Origin: Oegoconia quadripuncta
Lineage: Eukaryota > Arthropoda > Insecta > Lepidoptera > Autostichidae
Assembly (NCBI GenBank): GCA_949316235.1
Contig: OX438741.1
Span: 17,175,124-17,239,123 of the forward strand
Direction: 5' to 3'
Length of the DNA stretch: 64,000 bases
Shown: one piece after another, positions 44,201 to 53,924 of the stretch
How the letters are laid out: the number at the start of each line of letters is the position of its first letter
Position numbering within the stretch: position 1 is the stretch's first letter
Position numbers and translations under genes: made by a program
Notes under the pieces: model-generated
Databases searched by the model: none
Seen by the model: only the letters and a program-made list of their open reading frames with translations
What the model was told of the DNA's origin: nothing

Positions 44201-44306
44201 TCAAAAGACAATATTCTTCGAATAACTCGAACCAACTATCAAAGTTCTGCACTTTCTCATCGAAAGGTTCCAAATTCCCAATGTGTGCTAACGCCATTTT
44301 TGACAA
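41294..44306 (-). pseudogene. Gypsy gag-pol, 5' part: gag, protease, reverse transcriptase, RNase H start
   Basis: One frame of about 1005 residues before the LINE. Gag (1-330): capsid-like FDSWFELFEEYC and YNPTALKTTYCYMF, a Ser/Gln-rich linker, and two zinc knuckles (CFRCGRFHNPSTC, CYTCHRTGHTSRKC). Protease: ELDTGAAITLIP with LLGRNWL. Between protease and RT is a linker with imperfect K-S-M-S repeats. RT: YPLPKVEDVFATLANGKVF, LDLSDAYTQL, YGIASAPAIFQ and CYIDDILI. RNase H: VIYSDASPVGLG and ASCSLTKVQQGYSQ, where it stops at the insertion (the reading beyond is LINE tail). No stop or shift was found within this part. Confidence 0.93.
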
Positions 44307-44377
44307 TTTGTGACAAGACTGGTGAAAAATAAAGACAGGATAATTCCACGACTTACTTAGACTTTTGGTTTATTCTT

Positions 44378-44394
44378 TATCATCCTCGTCGCCA
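44378..44394 (-). promoter_or_regulatory. Primer-binding site
   Basis: TGGCGACGAGGATGATA, one base after the 5' LTR on the minus strand. The TGG start pairs with the CCA end of a tRNA. I cannot name the tRNA with confidence. Confidence 0.65.
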
Positions 44395-44395
44395 A

Positions 44396-44543
44396 TTTGA
44401 TGTTTGTTTGATACGTGGATTCCATAAAAAGACTTATTAAATTCGAGACCATTTATTCGTTCGACTCATAGGTGACATTACAGCCTAATGGCGGGCTGCC
44501 GACCATAGATAATAAAGCATACATAAAGGCCTTATACACGACA
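44396..44543 (-). repeat. Gypsy 5' LTR
   Basis: 148 bp, matching the 3' LTR by eye. It is short for Ty3/gypsy. Confidence 0.93.
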
Positions 44544-44715
44544 GTACTATGGATACTAGATAACGGATAAACATACATAAATATTTATATAAACATCCAT
44601 GACTCAGGAATAAATGTTCATATTCATCACACAAACAATTACCCGTCGCGGGATTCGAACCCGCAACCGTTGGTTTCGCTGACAGGGACACTATCCACTA
44701 CACCAATCGGTCGTC
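44544..44715 (-). repeat. SINE family B, copy 3, right part
   Basis: GTACTATGGATACTAGATAAC through the B box GGATTCGAACCCGC to CCAATCGGTCGTC. Begins with the second copy of the gypsy target duplication. Confidence 0.9.
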
Positions 44716-45146
44716 AATAAATAAATATCCTCTGACACACACACAGCGCCATCTAGTTCCATTCCATTGTATTGCAACCAATTGTAACGTATCTATTAAT
44801 CATATATGAAATGTATTTTATGTGACATAAAGAATTGTATATGTAAATTAAGTTAATTTTTGTAAATTGTAATTGCTAAAATGTTGTCATATTACATGCA
44901 TTTACGGCGGAACATGGCGGTCTAAGGATTCACAATAAATGTGCTTTGACTTTGAAAACATTTTCATTGCGAGAAAAGAAAATTTAAAAGAATATTATTG
45001 CATTTTTTCTGTTATTAAAATCGCTCTAATTTACTACAAACCTAAAAACTCCTCGCTGATGGGCCTTCGCCCAGGATTATTCCACGTTGTTGGAACACCT
45101 AAACGCTTTAGTTTGGGATATCTCTGACAGTGGTCAGCTGATGACG
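44716..45146. other. SINE A scrap and AT-rich spacer
   Basis: 44722-44763 is the inverted tail of SINE A (CACACACACAGCGCCATC). 45060-45125 has CCTTCGCCCAGGATTATTCC and a family J-like TTTGGGATATCTCTGACAG. No gene. Confidence 0.4.
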
Positions 45147-45247
45147 GGCTGATGATGTCATACCTACATAAATTCACGGCTTTCATTCCAAATGGAGTGC
45201 ATTTGGGATGAAAGCCGTGAATTTATGTAGGTATGACATCATGAGCC
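45147..45247. repeat. Near-perfect palindrome, 47-bp arms
   Basis: Arms 45147-45193 and 45201-45247 match with two mismatches, around the loop GGAGTGC. Arm words: ATGTCATACCTACATAAATT and CACGGCTTTCATTCC. It would fold into a long hairpin if transcribed. Confidence 0.95.
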
Positions 45248-45779
45248 AGTAAACATCCCACTGCAGGAATATAGACCTTCCCTCATGTTGAGGGAGTATG
45301 GGCGATATTGGGGACTTCACTTTTAGTTTCTTTTTTAATTTCTCAGACATGGTTTTCCCACGATGTTTTCCTTCACCGTTTTTAAGAGCAGTCGGACAAA
45401 TTCACTTAAGTAATTAAATTTAAAAACTTATTGGTACATGGCCTGCCTGGGGATCGAAGCTGCACCTCCCAATTTGTAGGTATGTAGCCTAGATATTTTA
45501 TTATCTACAACTACATTACTAGAGTTTATTTGAATAAATTACTTTACTAAGCAAATATGCATTATTATTCTATTAAAGTTAATAAGATGCTTCTAACACC
45601 TAACATTGCGAACCTGCGCATAATTTACACCTCGCTCTATGCTAAAGAGGATTATATATCACGAATAATCATCGGTTTATTTAATCATTTCAACCACTTT
45701 ATGATTATCGTTCGTTCGAAGCACTCGTGGCATAGGCACATTCACTATTTATGTATTTAAAGGCAGTTGTCACTCTTTA
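45248..45779. other. Spacer
   Basis: CATCCCACTGCAGGAATATAG and GGTTTTCCCACGATGTTTTCC are common repeat words. No gene supported. Confidence 0.35.
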
Positions 45780-46219
45780 CAGCAGTCATGTCAAACTCAA
45801 AATCATCGATGGGCAAAATTCATATAAATCATAGAATCAGTGGGCAGCAAACTCCAACCATAAAGAAAAATAATGCATAGGTATTATAGTGATACCGAAA
45901 TGGACGGTAAATGTTTATTTACTTATTTAGTACTTAATTAAATGTAAAAATATAGAAAAATTAATTACAATCTTTTTCCAAATATTTGACATCTTTTGTC
46001 TTTTAATAAATTTTCTATTTGAGGAGTAATTCTACAAACACAACCGAATTTTACCGATCGTTCCCTGCGCTTGCTCCGCCGGGAGAGCATCGTTAGCGCG
46101 CTTTTTGAATTGAAAAATATTATTGAGACACGCTCGCGGGCCGCATCAGGAGTCTGTTCTTAAAATTGGATCGGGCCGCAGAAAAACGTGCAAAGGGCCG
46201 CATGTTTGACATCCTTGCT
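45780..46219. mobile_element. hAT-like non-autonomous element
   Basis: The left end AGCAGTCATGTCAAACTC and the right end CATGTTTGACATCCTTGCT are imperfect inverted repeats of the CAGNNNTGTCAAAC type familiar from hAT elements. The right side has repeated GGGCCGCA words. No ORF. Target duplication is not certain (CTTTAC-like on both sides). Confidence 0.55.
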
Positions 46220-46289
46220 TTACAACATATCAAAAAGCTCAGTTCTAGAATGATGCCCAAATCACACAGCGTAGATAGGAAAACCACAT

Positions 46290-46465
46290 ACTATTCCCGA
46301 ACGAGTACGACATTGGAACCTTCAAGAAACGAAGCCTACACCTTCCTCAAAGGCCGGCAACGCATCTGTGACCCTTTTGGTGTTGCGGGTGTCCATGGGC
46401 GGCGGTGATTGCTTTCCATCAGGTGATCCGCATACTCGTTTGCCGCCCTTTCATATATAAAAAAA
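46290..46465 (+). repeat. LINE family D 3' end, copy 5
   Basis: From CCCGAACGAGTACGACATTGG to GCCGCCCTTTCATATATAAAAAA. The last codons of ORF2 ([14 protein letters not shown]) are readable. Confidence 0.85.
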
Positions 46466-46539
46466 CGTAAACTAAAATATTACAAACTATTGAAAGACAA
46501 TTCCTGTTATTGAAGCCTGTAAAACAAAATACTCAAATC

Positions 46540-46695
46540 AAATGTAATTTTCCCCTGAGAAGAACAAGCAAGAAACTCAAGGGTTGCTCTTTTGTAAACA
46601 GGTCTTTTATATTACAAATACATTTTGACATTTCATTATTGTGAAATAGCCTGGCATGCGAACGAGCTGGTTATGTCCAAGGATGTTTATCATCA
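46540..46695 (-). repeat. LINE family E fragment
   Basis: Inverted: TTTTCCCCTGAGAAGAACAAG, AAACTCAAGGGTTGCTC, GCATGCGAACGAGCTGG. Matches the 3' parts at 9265 and 59000. Confidence 0.7.
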
Positions 46696-46699
46696 AAAT

Positions 46700-46973
46700 A
46701 ATAAATAAATAAATATCCTTAGACATATACACAGCGCCATCTAGTTCCACTGTAAGCAACTATAGGCTTGTGTTGTGGATACCAGATGGTTGATATACTA
46801 CATAAATACATTTTTTTTTTGTAAATAAATACTTATTATAAATGAAAACATCCTTAACTCGGGTACACATGTCCGTATTCATCACACAAAAAATATGCCC
46901 CTAGCGGGATTCGAACCCGCAACCTTTTGGTATAGTGGTCAGAGTTGCTAACCACTACACCAAACAGGTCGTC
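46700..46973 (-). repeat. SINE family A, copy 14
   Basis: Full inverted copy from AATATCCTTAGACATATAC to AAACAGGTCGTC, B box intact. Confidence 0.9.
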
Positions 46974-47014
46974 TACACATAATCAATCGTAAGATACGAA
47001 ATAAATCAATTTTG

Positions 47015-47130
47015 ATTCGATTTATCACTTGAAAACGATACATTTTTTATCTTAATATTAAAATTGTTGGCATTATTGCTCATTCACAAAGCTGACTCCC
47101 CAGAGAAGAACGAGCAAGAAACTCAACTAA
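47015..47130 (-). repeat. LINE family E fragment
   Basis: CACTTGAAAACGATACATTT, GCTCATTCACAAAGCTGAC and GAACGAGCAAGAAACTC align with 49905-50015. Confidence 0.65.
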
Positions 47131-47458
47131 TACGAAATATTTTCCATGTAACAATAAACAAAGGGACTTGTACATGTCAACGGCGATAGGTTCACCCCAC
47201 GTCACGTGTGCATTCCATATATCTCGTAAGTTTGGTTGAAATGTGGACGTTGATTCAATCATTAAACTTTTAAATGTTTGGGTAACCCAAGCGTTTATGT
47301 ATGAGATATGTTCATGACCTGAATTAAAATCAGATGTTGATATACATACATATGTATTCAGCTACATCTGATTTCACATCTCTTGTCTTCGGCAGGTAGG
47401 TAAAAATTTATAGATATAAATAGATCTTGTGGCAGTTGAACAGACGGTCTTGACAAAA

Positions 47459-47950
47459 TTATACAATACAATACAGTGCAATGCAATCCAATCCAATACA
47501 GTAAAATACAACGCGATACGATACAATGCAATGTTATGCAATCCAATACAGTTAAAAAAAAATATTTCGGACCCTTACACCAGTCTCAAACTAAGCAAAG
47601 CTTGTACTATGGATACTAGATAACGGATAAACATACATAAATATTTATATAAACATCCATGACTCGGGAATAAATGTTCGTATTTATCACACAAACATTT
47701 ACCTCTTGCGGGATTCGAACCCACAACCGTTGGGTTCGCTGATAAGGTCACTATCCACTACACCAATTGGTCGTTAAATACAATACAAATGTACAATATA
47801 CAATACGACGTGATGCAATACGATACGTTGCGATGTGCTGCGACGCGACGCGACGCAACGCAACACTACACACCTCAATCCAATACACAATACAACGCAA
47901 TTAAATACAATACAATACAACGCAATGCGATGCAATACGATACAATACAT
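47459..47950. repeat. Degenerate AATAC pentamer array split by a SINE
   Basis: 47459-47552 and 47776-47950 consist of AATAC/AATGC/GATAC/GACGC variants. The interruption is SINE B copy 4. Small ORFs here reflect the repeat. Confidence 0.85.
47553..47775 (-). repeat. SINE family B, copy 4
   Basis: Inverted, full. The tail word CCAATCATCTAGTCC is shortened to CCAGTC. It lies within the pentamer array. Confidence 0.88.
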
Positions 47951-47954
47951 GAAT

Positions 47955-48560
47955 TTGAATTGATGTAATTCCCATTACCTGGTGACGCCACTCTTGATTA
48001 CGACCAAATTTCCCCAAGTAACCATTTATTTATTTTACTCATTTATTCAGTCTTTCATGTACCCATAGTTACCATACCGATTATCGGTATATTCAATCTT
48101 TCACATAGTGAAAGTTATACACCATAGTGGAATTCAATAAAATAAAAATCAAAAATCAAAATCAAAAATATTTTATTCGGATACAAAAATATCACATATT
48201 GAAAGTCAACGTGTTATTTTTTTTTTAAACTACATCGCTTCACAAGGTGTTATGGTTAGGGAGGAGAAGCGACAAGAAACTCCGCAACAACACATCTTTT
48301 CAATTAGTTTCCACCTTTACAATAATATTACATTTTATATTACATATTACAAAACAATAGCAATTGACATAACGACCAGCTAACACCAGACCTCCTCCTC
48401 CTCCAGAATCGATTACCCATATACCATTCTGAGATCACCTTTAAAGGAAATCCACTGTGACTCTACTTCTAGTAACGAACAAGTTTCCACTAGGAACCAT
48501 TGCCGAATTTAGCCGAAAATTGTTCGACTTCCATACTAAAGGTAGTTTCAGAATGGACGA
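47955..48560. repeat. Two MITE family G fragments
   Basis: 47955-48030 (GTAATTCCCATTACCTGG, CCAAATTTCCCCAAG) and 48410-48560 (TTCCATACTAAAGG, TTTCCACTAGGAACCATTG). Between them is AT-rich sequence with another repeat end near 48240-48300. Confidence 0.6.
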
Positions 48561-48619
48561 CGAGGAGGAGGAGGAGAGACGACCGATTGGTGTAGTGGAT
48601 GGAACCCTATCAGCGAAAT

Positions 48620-48902
48620 CTAATATGACCGAAATATATTAAATTTAAGATGACATTGTTTGATGACTGTTGATTTTATATTGTTTATATTCAATTAACC
48701 TTCGACATTGTATTGTATTTTAATTAAATTTTGCTTGACTATATAATATAATTTTATGTGCATGCTAAATTATTATTATTTTTTGTATACCTAAGTATGA
48801 GGTAGAATATAGAGCACATTATTTATTGTAACATCTTGACATGTAAACCTACCTATATTCACAAATAAAGAATTATTGTATTGTATTGTATTGTATTGTA
48901 TT
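48620..48902 (+). repeat. LINE 3' end with (TATTG)n tail, inserted in SINE B
   Basis: AT-rich 3' UTR ending CACAAATAAAGAATTATTG and five TATTG units. GAAA on both sides may be part of the target duplication. Confidence 0.7.
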
Positions 48903-49001
48903 GAAACCAACGGTTGCGGGTTCGGATGCCGCGAGGGGTAAATGTTTGTGTGATGAATACGAACATTTATTCCCGAGTCTTGGATGTTTATATAAATATT
49001 T

Positions 49002-49127
49002 ATACAATACAATACAAATACACTTTATTGTACAAAAGGAGGACATACATTTTACAAAACACAATACTGATAAGAGTACAATTAGGCGGCCTTATCACTA
49101 AAAGCGATCTCTTCCAGGCAACCTTTT
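49002..49127 (-). repeat. LINE 3' end with (CAATA)n tail, inserted in SINE B
   Basis: ACAATACAATACAAATACACTT, then TTATTGTACAAAAGGAGG and GCGGCCTTATCACTAAAAGC. It is in opposite orientation to the insertion at 48620. ATTTAT words flank it. Confidence 0.7.
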
Positions 49128-49244
49128 TATTTATGTTTATCCGTTATCTAGTATCCATAGTACAAGCTTTGCTTAGTTTGGGACTAGATGATTGGTGTAA
49201 GTGTCCGAAATATTTCTTTATTTTATTTACTTTATATGGGTAAT

Positions 49245-49352
49245 TGATATTTGATCGATTTCGGATATGGTTCCTTGGGCAAAGCTTTTCGTAATCAGGA
49301 GTGGAGTCATCAGTAAACAGGAATTACACAAAAATATCACCCTGTATAATAC
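49245..49352. repeat. MITE family G right end
   Basis: GATATGGTTCCTTGGGCAAAG to ATCACCCTGTATAATA. Confidence 0.7.
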
Positions 49353-49693
49353 TTACCCACATGTTCCAAGTTTACATATAAGTAAACCTTAAAAATATAC
49401 GATTTCCATTCAATAGTTCGTTTTTAAATCACAACTTGATACAGTTATTTACGAGGCGCTCGGCCTTGACATTCACTTTCCATTCAGTCATCGTGATGAT
49501 GCCTCGCTCCGAGATTATTTAACATACCTGTTGTGAAAGGTCGGTTTACACGCGACGACACGGTACGATTTCTATATTTTCATTTACCCGACGGCCTCAG
49601 GAAGGAGGATAATGTTTTTCTAGTGTGCTTATATATATCGATTTCTTTATTACCCCCTGTAGCTTAAATGGCTTAACTGATTTGTGAAGTGTA
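49353..49693. other. Spacer, nothing recognised
   Basis: No ORF or repeat that I can name. Confidence 0.3.
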
Positions 49694-49856
49694 AGAATAA
49701 GAATAAGAATCGTTTATTTGACCCATTTAGCGACACACATATGATTATTACATGAAATGTGAAAATATACACAGTGAAATTGGGACCGAGTTAGATAAAA
49801 GTAGTACACAAACAAAACAGTTTCCTAGGATAGGTACTCCTATCTCATAATGCAAA

Positions 49857-50530
49857 GTCAAAGTCAAAGTCAAAGTCAAAAAATATATATTTCGTAGGAT
49901 AAAGATTATCACTTGAAAACGTCACATTTTTTATTTTAATATTAAAATTATTGACATTATTGCTCATTCGCAAAGCAGATTCCCCAGAGAAGAACGAGCA
50001 AGAAACTCAAGGGTTGCTCTTTTAAATAAGTTTGGGTTACAATTATATTACATTGTATAATTAGGCTGAATATCGCCGAGCGGTCTATGTCCATGCTTGC
50101 TTATCATCGAGATAGTCAGAAATTTTATAATAGCCTTTGGTAAATAATATCTGTTTTATGATGGTTTTGAATTTATTTAAAGGTAAATTTTGAATGTTTA
50201 CTGGAACCTTATTATAAAAGCGTATACATTGCCCCTTAAATGACTTAGTGACTTTGTGTAAACGGCTGGCATGAACAGCAAGTTTATTTTTATATCTGGT
50301 ATTTACATTATGTATATCACTATTTTTCTTAAACGATTCTATATTTTTTCTTACATACATTAAGTTTTCGTAAATATATTGCGATGCTAATGTTAATATA
50401 TTAATTTCTTTAAATTTATTCCTAAGAGACACTCTGGGGCCCAGTTTGTAAATCGCGCGAACCGCTCGTTTCTGCAGAACAAAGATACAATTTATGTCCG
50501 CGGCATTTCCCCACAACAGAATGCCGTAGG
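49857..50530 (-). mobile_element. LINE family E, 5' truncated, with (TTTGAC)n tail
   Basis: The tail is GTCAAAGTCAAAGTC at 49857-49880 (plus strand), preceded in minus sense by a 200-nt 3' UTR and the ORF2 end. Inserted in the family I 3' UTR. Confidence 0.85.
50085..50516 (-). pseudogene. LINE family E ORF2 C-terminal fragment
   Basis: 142 codons: LQKRAVRAIYKLGPRVSLR, LASQYIYENLMYVRKN, NTRYKNKLAVHASRLHK, RFYNKVPVNIQNLP and GYYKISDYLDDKQAW before the stop. This is the usual tail after the RT in a jockey/CR1-like family of Lepidoptera. No frameshift is seen in this part, but RT and endonuclease are absent. Confidence 0.85.
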
Positions 50531-50699
50531 TCAGTGCAGTTTACAAAATACAATAAAAATACCTAAGTAATGTTTCACTTATAGACTAAAGTCCTTATAA
50601 ATTAATTTTCGGTGTCGCAAAGTGGTATCAAAGAAGGTCTCCTTCTCAGCATAAGTTGCAGTCTAGAAGTTAGACTACAACGCTGGTTTTCAGTGTCAG

Positions 50700-50850
50700 T
50701 GGTGTATGGTGGCGTTAGATTCGTGTGTGTCATGGAATCACAAACTGAGCGGTTCGACTCTTCATTCATAATGCGAACAGCCAAGGCATGGAACTTCCTT
50801 CGGGCGTCAGTCTTTGCTGAATCCTACAACCATGGGATCTTGGGAACCTG
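50700..50850 (+). pseudogene. Short LINE ORF2 C-terminal relic
   Basis: SSFIMRTAKAWNFLRASVF and AESYN recall the R-T-A-x-x-W-N-x-L-P motif close to the end of many non-LTR ORF2s. It lies in the orientation opposite to the neighbouring family I piece. Confidence 0.5.
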
Positions 50851-51032
50851 AGATCGCTTGTTTCATCCTCGGCCACATCGTCCAAAAAAAAATTTCTTCT
50901 TATGGAGTCGATCAAATACATCAAGTTCTGTTGATCACAGCGCGGCCACACATACGGTATTATATAGCATCGTAGAGGTCCTAATAAATAGGTATACATC
51001 ACGCACCCATTTCTTGTCATTATAGGCTACTA
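50851..51032. other. Spacer
   Basis: Nothing recognised. Confidence 0.3.
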
Positions 51033-51362
51033 GCTTTCTGCCCGCGGCTTCGCCTGCAAGGAATGACTTTATCGCGCAAAGGTATTTACCGCTTGTCGCC
51101 AAATTGTACATTCTAACCTTATCACTTTTCTATGACCGTATTTTCTTTTCTGTTGAGCAATAAAGTGTATTTGTATTGTATTGCATTTATCTCGCGGGAA
51201 CTACTCACTTTATCGGGATAAAAAATAACCTATGTTTAAAACCAGGGTATGTCCTACTTATATACAAAATTTCATCCAAATCCGTTCATCCGTGTCGCCG
51301 TGATTGAGTAACAAACAAATAAAGAAACAAACAAACATCCAAACTATCGCATTTATAATAGA
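51033..51362 (-). mobile_element. Helitron-like element with an inserted LINE K tail
   Basis: The 3' end, inverted, is CTAGCTTTCTGCCCGCGGCTT, and the 5' half reads GTCGCCGTGATTGAGTAAC to CGCATTTATAATAGA. 51085-51185 (GAGCAATAAAGTGTATTTG plus TATTG units) is a LINE tail inserted in it. Confidence 0.6.
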
Positions 51363-51674
51363 GGCTGTGCGTGTGAGAATTTGTCGTTACATATAAAGCA
51401 TCTCGAAGGGTTGCGCAAAGTTCTGGACATTTTCTGTTTACGCATGCGTTATAACGTGTTTAGTATTTCATTATTCGCCATAATACCTGCCTACGATTGA
51501 AGTAAATGAATTCAGTAGTAGGTAAACCGTACTCACGAACTTTAAGAGTGACAGAGCGGAACTGTCATCTCGTTATTTTTACCCGGCTACTAAGACGGGT
51601 TATGTCTTTCTTTATCTGTCTGTATCTTTGTGTATATTTAAATTAATGAACTCGTTGTGATTGTAGGTGTGTAT
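51363..51674. other. Spacer
   Basis: Nothing recognised. Confidence 0.3.
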
Positions 51675-51850
51675 ATTAGTCGCCTCCACACTCCTCCCAC
51701 TGCAACTCCTGGAAGCCAGGATCAACAGTGGTACTTTGCACGGCGCCTACTGAAGGTAGACGGTGCCCTACGTGTTTCTATTGCTACCTTATAGACTAAT
51801 TAAATTTGAGAAGTGGGAGAGAAGTTCCCCCATCCCCCCCCCCCCCCCCG
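51675..51850 (+). repeat. Repeat family H, copy 1, and a poly(C) run
   Basis: CCTCCACACTCCTCCCACTGC, AGCCAGGATCAACAGTGGTAC and GTAGACGGTGCCCTACGTG recur at 53292-53410. A run of 17 or so C with one T lies at 51826-51849. Confidence 0.65.
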
Positions 51851-52084
51851 GCACATGGGAGTGTAGCTAAATTAATTCAAAATCAGCACTAAGGCTTAAC
51901 CTATGGGGACGGGGAGCAAGTTATGCTTGACACCCTGTTTTGATACACCACGGACAGCGCCACAATGCAGTGAGTGTTAATGTTTAGGAAGCAAAAGGCT
52001 ACCGCAAATAATAATTTCAATAGTAATCGTGGCAAAATTTCCTAAAGGCTTGAAAGGCTCGTACTGATAGTAAGTGTGTAGATA

Positions 52085-52400
52085 GATAGTAGTGGATGGT
52101 AGTGTTGGTAGGGGAGGACCACCGAACGTACCATGATCAAATCGGGGACGTCTTAAAGAAAGGCCATGTCAATAGTACCCTAAACCGACGAGCATGTATG
52201 AACAAGCTTATGAGAGTGAAGGAAGCAAAAGAGATGATCGTAGCAAGAGGAAGTCTGTGGTCTCGGCCTTTTTTTTTGACGCAGCGAAACGTATTACGCG
52301 TACCGCTCGCCTGGGGGACGGCGAGACGGTTATGTCGGACCCTCCTGGAAGGGGGAGGCCCGTTCCCGGTTGCACGATGGTCTCTGTATGTATGTGATAG
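52085..52400 (+). pseudogene. Non-LTR ORF C-terminal relic with frameshift
   Basis: HDQIGDVLKKGHVNSTLNRR, ACMNKLMRVKEAKEM is followed, after a shift at about 52240, by DRSKRKSVVSA. This order recalls the end of a lepidopteran LINE ORF2 (…NRRACM…VDEAK…DRS…W…VVSAYP). It is followed by a GC-rich 3' UTR (GGAAGGGGGAGGCCCGTTCCC) similar to 54460-54500. Confidence 0.65.
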
Positions 52401-53291
52401 TTCAATAGGTAACGTCACAAAAAGTAACCATTGCGGTCGAGTGAAAAGTATGTCCAAGTGAAAAATTAGTTATACATTAAAAAGACTTGTAAAGACTATA
52501 ATGCTCCATACCGATTATCACACATTATTCTATTACAAAGACGAGTAACATAAAGTCCATCAAGGACTTCGAATGGCAATCTTCTGGCTCCATCTTCAAA
52601 CCCTCGTCATCATTTGTAATGGAAAGTGCAAGACATCAAAACAAAACCCAAATTTGACTATCATGCCATTTGCCATCATGGGAATTCCAGTCCATACATC
52701 CCGGCTCTATCATCAGATCACCTCGATGGTACCATAATATTGTATTGTATACCGAACTTACATAAATATGCCAAATTTCAGCTCAATCAGATACCACCAA
52801 GTGGTTTGAAAAATAGTTAGCAAATTTTGAAACGGACAACATACTTGCTTAGGGACATTGCAAGCGAAATAAATCCTTGTAAAATAATTGTTATGGTCTC
52901 CAATATAAGGGATAATCATGACGATATACGATATACTTAATATAAATGAGAATAGCAGTAATTCATTCCTTAAGTTGATGAAACATTGCCAGTTTATCAA
53001 TTACATTTAAGAAGAAGCTTACACTAGAATAAGTAATTAATTTGTTTGAAAGAATAACTTTCTTTTTAATTTTTTCAATTAACATAAAAAATCGACTTAT
53101 TGTATCGAGGTACCTAACCGCCTATTTCAAGGAATGTCGACTTGTCCCTTACAGGCAATATAAATAAATTAAAAGGAAACTATCACAGCTAAATATGCTT
53201 TATGAAGAAGTCGAGAAACTTATAAAATGTGCTTTCGTTGGGAAATTATTTATCAAAATAAAAAGTCCCGTTTCAAATCACGCATTTGGCC
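52401..53291. other. AT-rich spacer
   Basis: Two frames of 64-80 codons have no motif. No repeat recognised. Confidence 0.35.
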
Positions 53292-53410
53292 AATCCCACC
53301 TCCACACTCCTCCAACTGTAACTCCTGTAAGCCAGGATCAACAGTGGTACTCGACACGGCGCCTACTAAAGGTAGACGGTGCCCTACGTGATTCTATTGC
53401 TACCTTGGAC
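53292..53410 (+). repeat. Repeat family H, copy 2
   Basis: About 85-90 percent like 51675-51790 by eye. An open frame crosses it (VTPVSQDQQWYSTRRLLKVD), but the other copy does not preserve that frame clearly. Confidence 0.65.
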
Positions 53411-53924
53411 CCCAGGCTAATTAAAGAAAGAAGTGTAAGTAAGAAAAAGGTTTTCCACTTCCCCCCTTGACAAATGCACGCATTTGGCCAGTGTACTGTT
53501 TCTAAAGATTAATATCAATTCAAAATGCCTAGTGCAAATACCCCAATTTGATGTCACTGAGGAATAATGTGAAGTCCCTAACCTGCACTGGGCCAACGTG
53601 GTGGACTCTGGCTCATACTCCTTCATTATACGAGGGAAGATCTATATCCCGGGATGTTTACGACCTGATGATGATAAGGAAAAACATGTGATTCACGCAG
53701 ACTTATTGTAAGGTTGTGGTGATTCAACGAATGAATGAAATATGGAGAAACGTACACACGTTCTGTAGTATTACATATTGACTGCTATTTGGTTTGTAAT
53801 TCAATGTTAAATGGCTGTGACGACCTATTACATAACACCGTTTCTTCTATTGTCATTGCTTCGCCTAGATCTAAGATATTTCTTATTATTATGAAATCAA
53901 AAACAGTGTCAAATGTCCCACATC
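53411..53924. other. Spacer
   Basis: Nothing recognised. Confidence 0.3.

Larger units (their letters stand above)
36780..44543 (-). mobile_element. Ty3/gypsy LTR retrotransposon (interrupted by a LINE)
   Basis: A full-length element with 148-bp LTRs (36780-36927 and 44396-44543) that look identical by eye, flanked by GTACT at 36775-36779 and 44544-44548. It has a primer-binding-like TGGCGACGAGG, one gag-pol frame, and a polypurine tract. Length without the LINE insertion is about 5.05 kb. No envelope frame or chromodomain is seen. It is inserted into SINE B copy 3. Confidence 0.95.
48577..49218 (+). repeat. SINE family B, copy 5, broken by two LINE tails
   Basis: SINE parts: 48577-48619 (GACCGATTGGTGTAGTGGAT), about 48903-49001 (CCAACGGTTGCGGGTTCGG to TATAAATATTTAT), and 49128-49218 (TTATCCGTTATCTAGTATCC to CCGAAATATTTC). 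The order is that of one SINE. Confidence 0.85.
49694..50700 (-). repeat. LINE family I 3' UTR, split by a LINE E insertion
   Basis: Parts 49694-49856 (AAGAATAAGAATCGTTTATT, GACCCATTTAGCGACACAC) and about 50540-50700 (AATGTTTCACTTATAGAC, TTTTCGGTGTCGCAAAG, CGCTGGTTTTCAGTG). Tail is (TTCTTA)n on the minus strand. The same arrangement, unsplit, is next to exon 3 of gene A. Confidence 0.65.
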
